A stretch of 56,415 nucleotides of DNA from an uncultured Parafilimonas sp. (GTDB lineage Bacteria; Bacteroidota; Bacteroidia; Chitinophagales; Chitinophagaceae). The notes under the pieces are model-generated. The model had not been told where the DNA came from. It ran no database searches and saw only the letters and a program-made list of their open reading frames with translations. Both the position numbers and the translations under genes were made by a program. This document shows, in pieces, positions 45,705 to 54,493 of the stretch. Each line of letters opens with the position of its first letter. Position 1 is the first letter of the stretch. The stretch covers positions 1 to 56,415 of the forward strand of contig CAIRZB010000023.1 of NCBI GenBank assembly GCA_903882935.1. The letters run 5' to 3'.

Positions 45705-47345
45705 TCACAACACCGCTTCCTCTTTTGGCAGGCGCATATCCAAGGTGAGGTCTTTTATATCCCGTTCAAGCTCTGCTTTTTTTAGCACAGTGTCACTGAA
45801 TGCCCCTTCCTTATGCAGTTTTATCAGTAGCTCCCGTTGAAATTTCGCTACCTCAAACTGTGCCTCCAGCAATGGGCTTACGGGCTTTTCCGGTATTGGT
45901 TTATCATCAGCCAGTAGCTTCTTGTTTTTTTTAATTTCCTTGGTCAGTTCTTCCGCAAGGGTTTCGTACCGCCGCTTAAGCTGGGTTTTTAAGGGAGCAT
46001 CAACGGCAAGGGGAAACTCGTGGTCAATATAATGCAGCGTGGCCGAGGCAATATGCAGGCTCAACTCTTTCTCTTCATTGTCGTCGCTTATGGTGGGTTT
46101 AACTTTAAGTAGCCGTATCAGCAAGGGCAGGGTTAACCCCTGCACCACTAACGTTACAAAAATCACCACAAAGGCCAGCAGAATAATGGAATGCCTTTTA
46201 GGGAAGGCGGTTCCGTCGGCCATCAACACAGGTATGGCCAAGGCAGTTGCCAAAGATATGATGCCCCTGGTGCCCGTCCATGCCACAATAAACACATTTT
46301 TCCATAGGTCGGCATCATACACTTGTTCCTGGTTGGCCTTTCCTTTCTTGCGTTTAAACAACCTATTGCGGTACATCCCTAAAAATACCCACACTATACG
46401 TACCAGTATGGTGGCAAGGCTTATCCATAAGCCATTAACCAATAAGGATAGTAGCGTGTAACTGCCCACGTCTTTAATAATGGTGGGCAGTTGCAGACCT
46501 ATCAAAATAAAAATAAACCCGTTTAGCAGATAGATAAGGGTGTCCCAAACAATCCGGGTGCGTATGCGGCTATGGTAGCTGAATATCTCCGGCGACTTCC
46601 ACGACATAATCAATCCCGAAGCCACCACCGCCAATACGCCCGATACATGCACATACTCTGCAAGGAGATAGGTTACAAACGGTGACAGCAGGGTAAGGCT
46701 GGTGTCAATAATGGCGTTATTGGTTATTTTTTTATGTGCAAACACAAAAAAGTACCCCGTTACCACACCCACCAAAACGCCGCCACAGGCCAATAGTAAA
46801 AACTGCAAACCAGCCTGCCAAAGCACAAAATTGCCTGTGGCAACTGCCGCTATGGCGTAACGATAGGCAATAAGCGCAGACGCATCGTTCAGCAGACTTT
46901 CACCCTCTAAAATGGCTATCACCCGTTTGTTCAGACCCAGGCCTTTGGTGATGGAGGTTGCGGCCACCGCATCGGGCGGCGACACAATAGCCCCCAGCAC
47001 AAATGCAAGCGGCCAGGTAAAACCCGGTATTAAATAGTGTGCAGAAACGGCCACCACCGTGGTGGTGAAAAACACCAGCGTGATAGCCAAAGTTGAAATG
47101 GGCCTTATCAGGGCCCGCATTTCATGCAGCGATGTTTTAGAGGCCGCATCGTACAACAGCGGGGGCATAAATATTAAAAAAACCACTTCTGGCTCAAGGG
47201 CCAAATCTGGCAGGGCCGGTATAAAGCCAATTACCAAGCCTGCGACCACCAGCAAAATAGGGAACGGAAGCCTGCTTTTGTCAGCCACGGCAGATAGCCC
47301 TATCAGCACCGCCATGATAAAAATGACCACTTTAAAGGTTTCCAT
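45705..47345 (-). CDS. CPA1-type Na+/H+ antiporter
   Basis: 546 aa from METFKVVIFIMAV; the frame from 47363 starts with TTG. About twelve membrane segments fill residues 1-420. Ion-binding and family motifs are visible: FMPPLLYDAA, LGAIVSPPDAVAAT, and GESLLNDASALIAYR, where the ND pair defines electroneutral CPA1 exchangers. The C-terminal 120 residues are a charged cytoplasmic tail. It controls pH and sodium. It is a single gene and converges on the permease. Confidence 0.92.
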   Translation of the reverse strand: METFKVVIFIMAVLIGLSAVADKSRLPFPILLVVAGLVIGFIPALPDLALEPEVVFLIFMPPLLYDAASKTSLHEMRALIRPISTLAITLVFFTTTVVAVSAHYLIPGFTWPLAFVLGAIVSPPDAVAATSITKGLGLNKRVIAILEGESLLNDASALIAYRYAIAAVATGNFVLWQAGLQFLLLACGGVLVGVVTGYFFVFAHKKITNNAIIDTSLTLLSPFVTYLLAEYVHVSGVLAVVASGLIMSWKSPEIFSYHSRIRTRIVWDTLIYLLNGFIFILIGLQLPTIIKDVGSYTLLSLLVNGLWISLATILVRIVWVFLGMYRNRLFKRKKGKANQEQVYDADLWKNVFIVAWTGTRGIISLATALAIPVLMADGTAFPKRHSIILLAFVVIFVTLVVQGLTLPLLIRLLKVKPTISDDNEEKELSLHIASATLHYIDHEFPLAVDAPLKTQLKRRYETLAEELTKEIKKNKKLLADDKPIPEKPVSPLLEAQFEVAKFQRELLIKLHKEGAFSDTVLKKAELERDIKDLTLDMRLPKEEAVL

Positions 47346-47552
47346 ATATATAAAATTAGACAAATAAGGTGAGATGGACCCTATAGAGCAGGCCGGTTAA
47401 ATTTTAATGAAACAGTTTTTATTAATCTACTCAATTGGTGGATTAATTAACTTTGAGGAATGTTTCGTCCAAAACCCGTGGTTGTATGTTTCAATAGTAC
47501 CGTACAGTCAAACGGGTTTTGATGCACATATGATGAATAAAAATTAATTTCA

Positions 47553-48455
47553 ATGAAAAAGTCTTTCAGTAGCCTTGTTATATTATTGGCAACCATTATG
47601 TCTGTCGCTCAGTTAAATGCCCAATCCGGCACCGCCTACCAACAGGAAATTGACAACTGGCATGCAGACCGCATACAGAACCTAAAGGCCGACAATGGTT
47701 GGCTTAATCTGGTGGGGCTTTATTGGCTGCCAGAAGGAAAAAGCATTTTTGGCAGCGGTAGCCAAAATGATGTGGTGTTCCCCAAAGGGAGTATTAATGA
47801 AGTGGAAGGCTATTTTGAGCGTGCCGGCAACACGGTAAAGCTGGTGGTGGATAAAGATACCGTGATAAAAGTAAACGGCGCGGCGTTGGTAAATGGCCAG
47901 GCGGTTATTTACCAGGAAGGCAAAAGGGATTTACAAGTGGTAACCTATGGCAGCTTGCAATGGGTGATTATTAAACGGGATGATAAAATTGGCATACGTC
48001 TTCGCGACTTGAAAAGCCCTTTGGTAAACAGTTTTAAAGGGGTTGAGCGATTTGGGGTGGATGACGTTTGGCGGGTGCAGGCAACATTACAAGTGCCAAG
48101 CCAGCCTGCCAGCATTTTTATAACCAATATCATCGGCCAAACCAATGCCCAAAAATCGCCCGGCAAATTGGTGTTCACCATCAACAACCAGCAATACAGC
48201 TTAGATGCCTTGGAGGAAGGTAACGAACTGTTTATTGTTTTTGGTGATGCCACCAGCGGTAAAACCACCTACCCCGCAGGCCGGTTTGTATATGCCAAAA
48301 AGCCCGGTGCCGATGGCAAAACAATACTTGATTTTAACAAGGCATATAACCCACCTTGCGCCTTTACCGACTATGCTACCTGCCCATTGCCCCCGAAACA
48401 AAATATTTTACCCATTGCCGTAACAGCAGGCGAAAAAAATTACGGGCACCATTAA
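47553..48455 (+). CDS. Exported DUF1684 protein
   Basis: 300 aa with a signal peptide (MKKSFSSLVILLATIMSVAQLNAQ). The rest is a DUF1684 domain: WHADRIQNLKADNGWLNLVGLYWLPEG at the start, IGIRLRDLKSP in the middle, and the conserved end FNKAYNPPCAFTDYATCPLPPKQN plus AGEKNYG. The function of DUF1684 is not established. A TAACTTTG box at 47448-47455 is a possible -7 element. It is a single gene. Confidence 0.9.
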   Translation: MKKSFSSLVILLATIMSVAQLNAQSGTAYQQEIDNWHADRIQNLKADNGWLNLVGLYWLPEGKSIFGSGSQNDVVFPKGSINEVEGYFERAGNTVKLVVDKDTVIKVNGAALVNGQAVIYQEGKRDLQVVTYGSLQWVIIKRDDKIGIRLRDLKSPLVNSFKGVERFGVDDVWRVQATLQVPSQPASIFITNIIGQTNAQKSPGKLVFTINNQQYSLDALEEGNELFIVFGDATSGKTTYPAGRFVYAKKPGADGKTILDFNKAYNPPCAFTDYATCPLPPKQNILPIAVTAGEKNYGHH

Positions 48456-48672
48456 GGAACAGCCTATTTTCTTGGGAGGGTAATGAACAAAGTATTCATT
48501 TTCATGTTATAACAATAAGGAGTTGTTATCAACCTCGATGTGTGTGTTGTAATTGCAGTATCGGTGTACTTGCAAAACTGTGATGTTTATTTTGGCGTTT
48601 ACCCCAAATTTTTCTTCGAAAGCCTGTGTATTTTTAACAAAATTTAGCGTTTAACTGCGATATACTTTAATA

Positions 48673-48716
48673 TAGTAGTTACTAATGTATACCGGTTGTG
48701 CATACCTTTGCACAAC
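48673..48716 (+). promoter_or_regulatory. Promoter with two operators upstream of the nitroreductase gene
   Basis: TACCTTTG (48703-48710) fits a Bacteroidetes -7 box. It lies inside a perfect 8-bp inverted repeat GTTGTGCA-TACCTT-TGCACAAC (48695-48716). Just upstream is the palindrome TAGTA-GT-TACTA (48673-48684). A bound protein would block the promoter. An HxlR/MarR-type redox repressor is plausible but none is encoded here. Confidence 0.6.
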
Positions 48717-48734
48717 ATAACAAATTGATAGATT

Positions 48735-49367
48735 ATGAGCATTAATGAATTACTGCACTGGCGTTACGCCACCAAAAAAATGAATGGCGAAGCGGTGCCG
48801 CAGGAAAAAGTGGATTATATTTTGGAGGCTGCCCGTTTGGCACCCAGCTCATCTGGGCTACAGCCTTACACAGTAATTGTTGTTACCAATAAAGAATTGT
48901 TGGAAAAAATTAAGCCCATTGCTTTTGGGCAGGGTCAAATAACAGACACGTCGCATTTGTTGGTGTTTGCCGCTTGGGATGGTTATACAGACGAGCGCGT
49001 GAGCAATGTTTTTAACTTTACGATAGCCGAGCGCGGCTTACCAGCCAATGCTTTTGACGATTATAAGGCAAGGTTGATGGGTATGTTTGCTGCTAAAACA
49101 CCCGACCAGCAGTTTGAGCACGCCGCAAGGCAAGCCTACATTGCATACGGCGCGGCCATTATTGCTGCCGCAGAGCAACAAGTGGATGCCACCCCAATGG
49201 AAGGCTTTAACCCCGCGGCGCTAGATGAGTTGCTTGGCTTAAAGGATAAAGGCCTTAGGAGTGTTTGCCTTTTGCCCTTGGGTTACAGGGATACGGCCAA
49301 CGACTGGTTGGTTAACCAGAAAAAAGTACGCAGGCCAAAAACGGAGTTTGTTACTGAAATAGCCTAG
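48735..49367 (+). CDS. NAD(P)H-dependent nitroreductase family oxidoreductase
   Basis: 210 aa, NfsB-like length. FMN-binding elements: RYATKKMN near the start, AARLAPSSSGLQPY, and the C-terminal LRSVCLLPLGYRD. It is a cytoplasmic flavoprotein that reduces nitro compounds or quinones. It is transcribed alone and ends in a strong hairpin (49397-49432). The palindromic promoter suggests control by a redox- or electrophile-sensing repressor. Confidence 0.92.
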   Translation: MSINELLHWRYATKKMNGEAVPQEKVDYILEAARLAPSSSGLQPYTVIVVTNKELLEKIKPIAFGQGQITDTSHLLVFAAWDGYTDERVSNVFNFTIAERGLPANAFDDYKARLMGMFAAKTPDQQFEHAARQAYIAYGAAIIAAAEQQVDATPMEGFNPAALDELLGLKDKGLRSVCLLPLGYRDTANDWLVNQKKVRRPKTEFVTEIA

Positions 49368-49396
49368 TGGGAATACGGCTAATGTGGGTGTGGGCT

Positions 49397-49432
49397 AACA
49401 AAGCGTAAGGTAACATTACCTTGCGCTTTGTT
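49397..49432 (+). terminator. Terminator after the nitroreductase gene
   Basis: A 17-bp stem (AACAAAGCG and AAGGTAA against their complements, one mismatch) has a loop of only CA, followed by GTTTA. It lies 30 bp past the stop. Confidence 0.75.
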
Positions 49433-49522
49433 GTTTATAGCTATTGTATTCAACGGGGCTAACGCTTAAAAGCAGTATGTGGAATTTTGTTTCTAAAGGG
49501 CCGGAAGTGTTATTTTCTACCC

Positions 49523-50074
49523 TCATTTCCAGTCCCAAACTACCACATTCCATTCATCCATCGTATCCCTGTAATTGTAAATGGTTTTAAAACCCACCTT
49601 TTCATGCGCCTTTTGCGAGCGGGGGTTTGCAGGCGATATTTCTGTAATCAACATGTCAAACCTTTGCTGGTACAGTGTTTTATGGTGTTGATACAACATG
49701 GCAAAAACGCCTTTTCCGCGGTAGGCCTTATCAATGCAAACCTGCCCCATGCAATAAAAATTATAATCGCTTAGCTGTTTGCCGCGGTAGTATAAGCCGG
49801 CAAGGTGGTCGAACATCGTTTTCAAATCCTTATGGAAAGGGGTCGCTTCTTTAGTGGCTACCAATGCGTAGGCCACTACAATGTCGCCATCTTTCACAAT
49901 TACGTGTGGGGCTATGTTTTGCAGTTGCTGTAACAACGCAACCGGATACTCCCAGCTTACAAAGCCTTCTTTTTCTTTTTCCTCAGGGGTTACGTTTTTG
50001 CGGTAATTCAACATGTTTAAACGGTGTATCTGTTCTATTTCGTCTGCCGTTGTAACAATGGTCGCTTGTAGCAT
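49523..50074 (-). CDS. GNAT-family N-acetyltransferase
   Basis: 183 aa from MLQATIVTTADEIEQI; the longer frame from 50140 adds a hydrophobic stretch that I take as chance. Acetyl-CoA loop: QVCIDKAYRGKGVFAMLYQHHK (the R-G-x-G-x pattern), then ITEISPANPRSQKAHEKVGF, a typical GNAT end. The substrate is unknown. It is a single gene on the opposite strand from both neighbours. Confidence 0.88.
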   Translation of the reverse strand: MLQATIVTTADEIEQIHRLNMLNYRKNVTPEEKEKEGFVSWEYPVALLQQLQNIAPHVIVKDGDIVVAYALVATKEATPFHKDLKTMFDHLAGLYYRGKQLSDYNFYCMGQVCIDKAYRGKGVFAMLYQHHKTLYQQRFDMLITEISPANPRSQKAHEKVGFKTIYNYRDTMDEWNVVVWDWK

Positions 50075-50200
50075 AGGGCAAATTAACAAACAAACAAGTA
50101 ATAGTGCAAGGCATGGCATAAAAATACCAATCTCATGCACGGGCCTGATGCAGGTCAGCTAAGGGCAACCCGTTTATGGCCAATTTTACTAATTAAATAA

Positions 50201-50394
50201 TTCTACTTTGAAAAATTATTTTGCAATGGAATTTTTCGCTTAGCGACTTGGCGTCGTCGCCCGATATTTCAACGCTGGCTCCCCCAAAGGCGGAGTTATA
50301 TATCGCGCCAAGACGCTAAGGCGCCAATTGTTCAAATAATATTCCACAGAATTTGAATTTTCTTAAGGCGCGTAGTAAACTTCTCAAAGTAGAA
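50201..50394. repeat. Composite inverted-repeat element in the spacer before the universal stress gene
   Basis: Outer arms TTCTACTTTGA (50201-50211) and TCAAAGTAGAA (50384-50394) are perfect. Inner arms CTTAGCGACTTGGCG (50239-50253) and CGCCAAGACGCTAAG (50306-50320) match at 14 of 15. The inner motif resembles a dispersed repeat I recall from many bacterial genomes. The spacer (50075-50429) holds no gene. Confidence 0.6.
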
Positions 50395-50429
50395 ATAACA
50401 AATTGGCGAAATCGCTTTAAATAACATGT

Positions 50430-51266
50430 ATGAAAAAGATATTGGTAGTTTTTAGCGGGCCTAAATTTTTGTTCCATGTGCTTGAGCAGGCTATAAGCCT
50501 GGCAAGGGAAGACGGTTCGTTACTGGTGGGTGTTTTTTTGCGTCCGCCTACGCCCTCGGAGATAATTTACCCCTTCATCAACGAGGCTTCCTCGGTGAGC
50601 AATGCTTTTTATTTGGATGAGGCGGGCAGCGAAGAAGCTGTTTTGATTAAAGCGCAGGTTACTTTGTTTAGCGATACCTGCCTGGCCAATAAGGTACGCT
50701 TCGCAACCCATTTGGAAGGCGGCACGCCAGTGCATGAGCTATTGAAGGAAAGTGTTTTTGCCGATTTGATTGTAATTGATGCAAAAGCCGACCTGTATGG
50801 TGCCAGTCCCTCACTGCTCACTACTTCGCTACGGGAATTTTTAGCCGACAGCCATTGCCCCGTTTTGGTGGTGCACGAAAAAGCGCAACCTGTCGAAAAT
50901 ACCATACTTACCTACGATGGCAGCGCATCAAGCATGCACGCCATAAAAATGTATAGTTACCTTTTTGCCAGCCAGTTGCAAAAGCCTGCTTTTTTGGTTT
51001 GTGTTGACGAAGGCCCCCACAGCGATTTACCCAACAGTGATAAAATAAATAGCTGGTTGGGGCAGCATTTTACCAACTTGCAAACCGATGTTTTAACTGG
51101 TGATACAAAAAATGTGCTCTCGGCTTATATAAATAAGCACCAGCATAACTCCATCGTTGTTATGGGTGCTTATGGCAGAAGTGCTGTTTCAAGAATGTTT
51201 AGGCAAAGCTTGGCCAACTACATCATTTCCCAAACAACCATCCCCTTGTTTATTACCCACGGGTAG
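50430..51266 (+). CDS. Tandem universal stress protein (UspA family)
   Basis: 278 aa with two Usp folds (about 1-148 and 152-278). The first starts KKILVVFSGPKF and ends CPVLVVHEKA; the second has TILTYDGSASSMHAIKMY and ends VVMGAYGRSAVSRMFRQSLANYI, close to the G-x2-G-x9-G ATP-binding pattern, though the second Gly is shifted. It is cytosolic, and it probably protects cells in starvation or oxygen stress. It converges with the Nif3-like gene with only 10 bp between stop codons. Confidence 0.88.
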   Translation: MKKILVVFSGPKFLFHVLEQAISLAREDGSLLVGVFLRPPTPSEIIYPFINEASSVSNAFYLDEAGSEEAVLIKAQVTLFSDTCLANKVRFATHLEGGTPVHELLKESVFADLIVIDAKADLYGASPSLLTTSLREFLADSHCPVLVVHEKAQPVENTILTYDGSASSMHAIKMYSYLFASQLQKPAFLVCVDEGPHSDLPNSDKINSWLGQHFTNLQTDVLTGDTKNVLSAYINKHQHNSIVVMGAYGRSAVSRMFRQSLANYIISQTTIPLFITHG

Positions 51267-51276
51267 CCACAAAATG

Positions 51277-52170
51277 TTATAGCCAGGTAAATGGGTCGTC
51301 GCTGGGTAGGTGGGTTATGGTAAGGCCAGGTGTTTTAGGTTGTAGCCATTCAACCAGCCACTCCATACCTGGCTCTTCGCTAACGCTATGGCCTAGTATA
51401 ACCAGGGCGATTTTTGAGCCCAATTGCCTTGCATCCCTTATGTATTCTGCAGTTTCCCATTCGCTCAACTCACCAACAATCAACACATCAGGGTGTTGTT
51501 TTTCCGCCAATGCCACGTGGCCTTGGCCGCCCGAGGCACCCGGCATTAATGCCACACGGCTGCAGGTTTGCGAAAGGTCGCCTATTACCCGCAGGTGCTT
51601 GATGCCTAATGATTGCTTCAAATGCGCAACAAGATTTTGCAGCGTTACTGGGGGCAGTTGCAAAATAGGGTTACCTTCTTTGTAAAAGGCCAGCCAGTCG
51701 GCTTTTTTCATTACGCCGTGGGCAATGCCGTCGGGCCTATAGGCATGCCAGTAATCGTGAAAACGCCAAACGGCAATTCCGTGCTTCGCTAGTAATGCTT
51801 GTTTTTGCTTTACCACCTGGTTGCCCAATACCCAGTTGGGGTCGTCAGTATGGTTGTAAAAAGTTGGCTCATGTGCTATAATAAAGTTAGCCCCCAATTG
51901 TGCCGCTTTTTCAATAATGGCAATCGTTGCAAACATAGTGGTAACAATGCCGGTTACTTTTTGGCTGCCGCTGCCGCTCTTTAACGTGTCAACGGTTTGT
52001 TTAAAAGGCGCACCCGGTATTTCTTTTAAAATAATGTCCATTACGTCCTGCACGGTATATTCCTTAGGTGGGGTAAAAAAGCCCGCTGCCTGGGTTACAA
52101 AAGGTGCGGCTAACAATGTGCTGGCACCTGCTGCTTTTAATGAGGCTGATATAAAATTTCTTCTAACCAT
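51277..52170 (-). CDS. Exported Nif3-like dinuclear metal-centre protein
   Basis: 297 aa from MVRRNFISASLKAAGAS. The start has an R-R-x-F pattern followed by a hydrophobic stretch, consistent with a Tat signal, and the mature part follows QAAG. The body matches Nif3/YbgI: NFIIAHEPTFYNH (metal His/Glu), VWRFHDYWHA, and the C-terminal VLIVGELSEWETAEY and LVILGHSVSEEPGMEWL. Nif3 proteins are normally cytosolic hydrolase- or chaperone-like hexamers; an exported form is unusual. The function is unknown. Confidence 0.8.
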   Translation of the reverse strand: MVRRNFISASLKAAGASTLLAAPFVTQAAGFFTPPKEYTVQDVMDIILKEIPGAPFKQTVDTLKSGSGSQKVTGIVTTMFATIAIIEKAAQLGANFIIAHEPTFYNHTDDPNWVLGNQVVKQKQALLAKHGIAVWRFHDYWHAYRPDGIAHGVMKKADWLAFYKEGNPILQLPPVTLQNLVAHLKQSLGIKHLRVIGDLSQTCSRVALMPGASGGQGHVALAEKQHPDVLIVGELSEWETAEYIRDARQLGSKIALVILGHSVSEEPGMEWLVEWLQPKTPGLTITHLPSDDPFTWL

Positions 52171-52278
52171 GGTAGTTGCAATTGTGTGTTTTTTTGTTGG
52201 GGGGCCTAAGCCGGGCAACTAAAGTATGAAAAAGCGGATAGCAAAAAAAGTATTGGGGTTCACCCTAATAATTGTGGC

Positions 52279-52464
52279 TTAAATAGGTGCATACACCAAA
52301 CCGCAGTTGCCCTGCTTTGTAGTGCAGCCTACGATTGCAAATGTGTTGTTTACGAGTACGGTATAGCCATTTAACCAGCCATACAACGTGTGTTTATGCA
52401 AAAAGCGGGTAGAATAAATACCCAAGCCAACATTGGGCTTAATTATTGTATCAACGGTAACCAT
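52279..52464 (-). other. Possible 61-codon ORF
   Basis: An open frame with reasonable codon use (IIKPNVGLGIYSTRF, then AIVGCTTKQGNCGLVY). I recognise no family. It lies in the otherwise empty 52171-52514 spacer, with a hairpin GCCAAC-GGCATAA-GTTGGC (52465-52483) right beside its start. It may be a remnant or chance. Confidence 0.25.
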
Positions 52465-52514
52465 GCCAACGGCATAAGTTGGCGTACTTGTTTAAAATGC
52501 TAAATATTAACCAT

Positions 52515-52961
52515 ATGGACGAAAACAACAGGCCAAAAGGCGACATAGCCGATTCGGCACGAGACAAAAGAGAATTACAGCAGGATACGGCATCCCTCCA
52601 GTTGCCCGATGCAAAAGATATTCCGGGCCAGGAACATGTGCACCCGCCGCGCTTTAACGAATATGTAGACACCACCATTTCCTCCGCAGATGAGGAGGCG
52701 GATGATTTATTTGCCGATGAAGAGGAAGAAAACGATACAAACGTAGGCGAGGAAGAAAAACTATTGTTGCAACGCACCGAAGACAGTATGAGTACGCAAG
52801 ACGATGAAGACGTGTTTAATGCCGAATTGGATGACTTGGATGAGGATGGAACACCACTGAACGAAACCATTGATACCAGCGGCGACGACTTGGATGTTGA
52901 GCCTTTAAAAGAAGAAGACGAGGATGATGAGGCGGCTGAGCAAACCGATGGCAATAGCTAA
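52515..52961 (+). CDS. Acidic, disordered protein of a Bacteroidetes-specific family
   Basis: 148 aa from MDENNRPKGDIADSA. It is very rich in Asp and Glu and without a globular core. The pattern GDIADSA, LPDAKDIPGQEH, DTTISSADEE and DEDGTPLNE is one I recall from hypothetical proteins in Chitinophagaceae and Sphingobacteriaceae. The function is unknown; such proteins can bind basic partners. The start at 52515 is chosen because the upstream 12 codons lack this pattern. Confidence 0.75.
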   Translation: MDENNRPKGDIADSARDKRELQQDTASLQLPDAKDIPGQEHVHPPRFNEYVDTTISSADEEADDLFADEEEENDTNVGEEEKLLLQRTEDSMSTQDDEDVFNAELDDLDEDGTPLNETIDTSGDDLDVEPLKEEDEDDEAAEQTDGNS

Positions 52962-53056
52962 CCGTTTTTATGCCCGAGGTAAATGTTAAACAGCAAATAG
53001 CCGGGCTTATAGCAGGCGGTTTCGGCCGGCTATAAGCCTCATTTTGCCGCTTTGCG

Positions 53057-53572
53057 TTATTCCTCCACTGCAAACGTGTCTTGGTGCTTTATCAGCAGCC
53101 AACTGTTGCCTTTTTGGTTATCGCTTTTAAAATGGGCCAACACAAATTCTCCATTTAGCTTATCGCCGGTTAACATAAAACGTATCTCACCTTTTTTTAC
53201 ACCGTCAAGGGCCTGTTGCTCAGAAAGTGTGTGGTGCTTTGCATCAATAGGCGTAAACACACCGCTGTCCCAAATGGTTATTTCGCCTGCGCCATAATTG
53301 CCTTCAGGTATCCTGCCCTCAAAATTAATATAGCTAACCGGGTGGTCTTCCACCATAACGGCAAGCCTTTTGTCTTTAGGGTTTAGGGATGGCCCTTTGG
53401 GAACCGCCCAGCTTTTTAGCACGCCGCCCAACTCAAGCCTAAAATCGAAATGCAAGTGGGATGCGGCATGCCTTTGCACTACATAACGAAATTGTGTTTT
53501 TTCGCCTTCAAGGCCTTCAGGCTCAGATGTTTCCTTAAAATTTCTTTTGCTGTTGTACACTGCAAGTGCCAT
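53057..53572 (-). CDS. Stand-alone 3'-phosphoesterase domain of the LigD type
   Basis: 171 aa from MALAVYNSKRNF, the typical domain start (S/ALxxYxxKRxF); the longer frame to 53662 adds 30 unlikely residues. Active-site pattern FRYVVQRHAASHLHFDFRLELGG supplies the conserved His, Asp and Arg residues, with KSWAVPKGPS and PEGNYGAGEITIWD downstream. In LigD this domain trims 3' ends for end joining. Here it is alone; no ligase, polymerase or Ku gene is in the window. Confidence 0.9.
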   Translation of the reverse strand: MALAVYNSKRNFKETSEPEGLEGEKTQFRYVVQRHAASHLHFDFRLELGGVLKSWAVPKGPSLNPKDKRLAVMVEDHPVSYINFEGRIPEGNYGAGEITIWDSGVFTPIDAKHHTLSEQQALDGVKKGEIRFMLTGDKLNGEFVLAHFKSDNQKGNSWLLIKHQDTFAVEE

Positions 53573-53788
53573 ATACGGAGATGCTTTATTGTGAATGATT
53601 GCGTTTGCCTGCTTGTTTCGCGGTGTAAGATATGCCCTTTCCACGCCATTGGCCTTTTTCATTTTGCAAAGCAGGCCTCAAAAACCGTCACATTGCCCTA
53701 AAAAATTGTAGAAATGATAAAGTGCAGCATACCACCCGCGTAATTGTATAACTGGCAGGGAAATTGAAACCTATTAGGAAAACATTTT

Positions 53789-54241
53789 ATGAAAAAATAC
53801 GCTTTCACTGCGGCTGCCGCCGTTTTGTTATTGGCAGGTTTGGTGCTTAATGCGCAAAAAATGGCTACCCGCGTTAAGCATGTAGGCAACACCAATATTG
53901 CCGGCCAGTGGGTATTGCTACCTTTGCTTGCGGCAGATACTGCCAACGACCCCATACCGTCGCTAACGTTTAATGTAGTAGGTCTGCGTTTTATAGGCAA
54001 TACGGGTTGTAACAACTTTAGCGGAAAATTGCAAATGAAAGGCAACCGGCTTTCATTTGCCGAACAATCAGTACTTACGCAAAACACCTGCTTTGGAGAC
54101 AAGGAGGATAGGTTTATGGCAGGCCTTATACAGGTAAACCAATTTAAAATTACCAACGGCCTGTTGCAGCTTATGCACAATGGCACCACATTATCCAAAT
54201 GGGTAAGAAAGGCACCTGAGAACAGGGGGAAGAAGGTTTAA
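53789..54241 (+). CDS. Exported META/HslJ-domain protein
   Basis: 150 aa with a signal peptide (MKKYAFTAAAAVLLLAGLVLNAQ). The rest is a META domain: IAGQWVLLPL, FNVVGLRFIGNTGCNNFSGKLQMKGNRLSF and LTQNTCFGDKEDRFMAGL. The two Cys (in GCNN and NTCF) may form a disulfide. In E. coli HslJ is linked to heat and novobiocin resistance. The function here is open. Confidence 0.88.
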   Translation: MKKYAFTAAAAVLLLAGLVLNAQKMATRVKHVGNTNIAGQWVLLPLLAADTANDPIPSLTFNVVGLRFIGNTGCNNFSGKLQMKGNRLSFAEQSVLTQNTCFGDKEDRFMAGLIQVNQFKITNGLLQLMHNGTTLSKWVRKAPENRGKKV

Positions 54242-54258
54242 TAATGTGGTGACGGGTC

Positions 54259-54447
54259 TAATATTTAATGACTATCCGAAATTTGGTTTAAGCGTAAAAA
54301 AATTCCAGCTTACGAGATTTGTGGAGACTCAAATCCGGGCGAACGCTCCCGTTTGTGTCCCCACAACCGTATTATGGGCAAGGCTATACAGCATTGGTTT
54401 TTCAAAAAATTCAGCTAAACCAAATTGCGGATAGTCATTTAATATTT
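54259..54447. mobile_element. Miniature inverted-repeat element (173 bp) with 8-bp target duplication
   Basis: TAATATTT occurs at 54259-54266 and again at 54440-54447. Directly inside are inverted ends of 26-27 bp (54267-54293 and 54414-54439): AATGACTATCCG, one mismatched base, AATTTGGTTTA and GC, with one mismatch and one gap in total. The centre holds a second hairpin (54319-54328 with 54357-54366, TTGTGG and GAC arms). There is no transposase inside, so it is non-autonomous. Confidence 0.85.
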
Positions 54448-54493
54448 GATAAACCTTAAAGATTAAAGGCAAATAGACGACGTTGTTTTGCTT

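Noticed and set aside
54246-54434. 62-codon plus-strand ORF within the miniature element
   Set aside because: It lies across the inverted ends and inner hairpin and is explained by the repeat structure.
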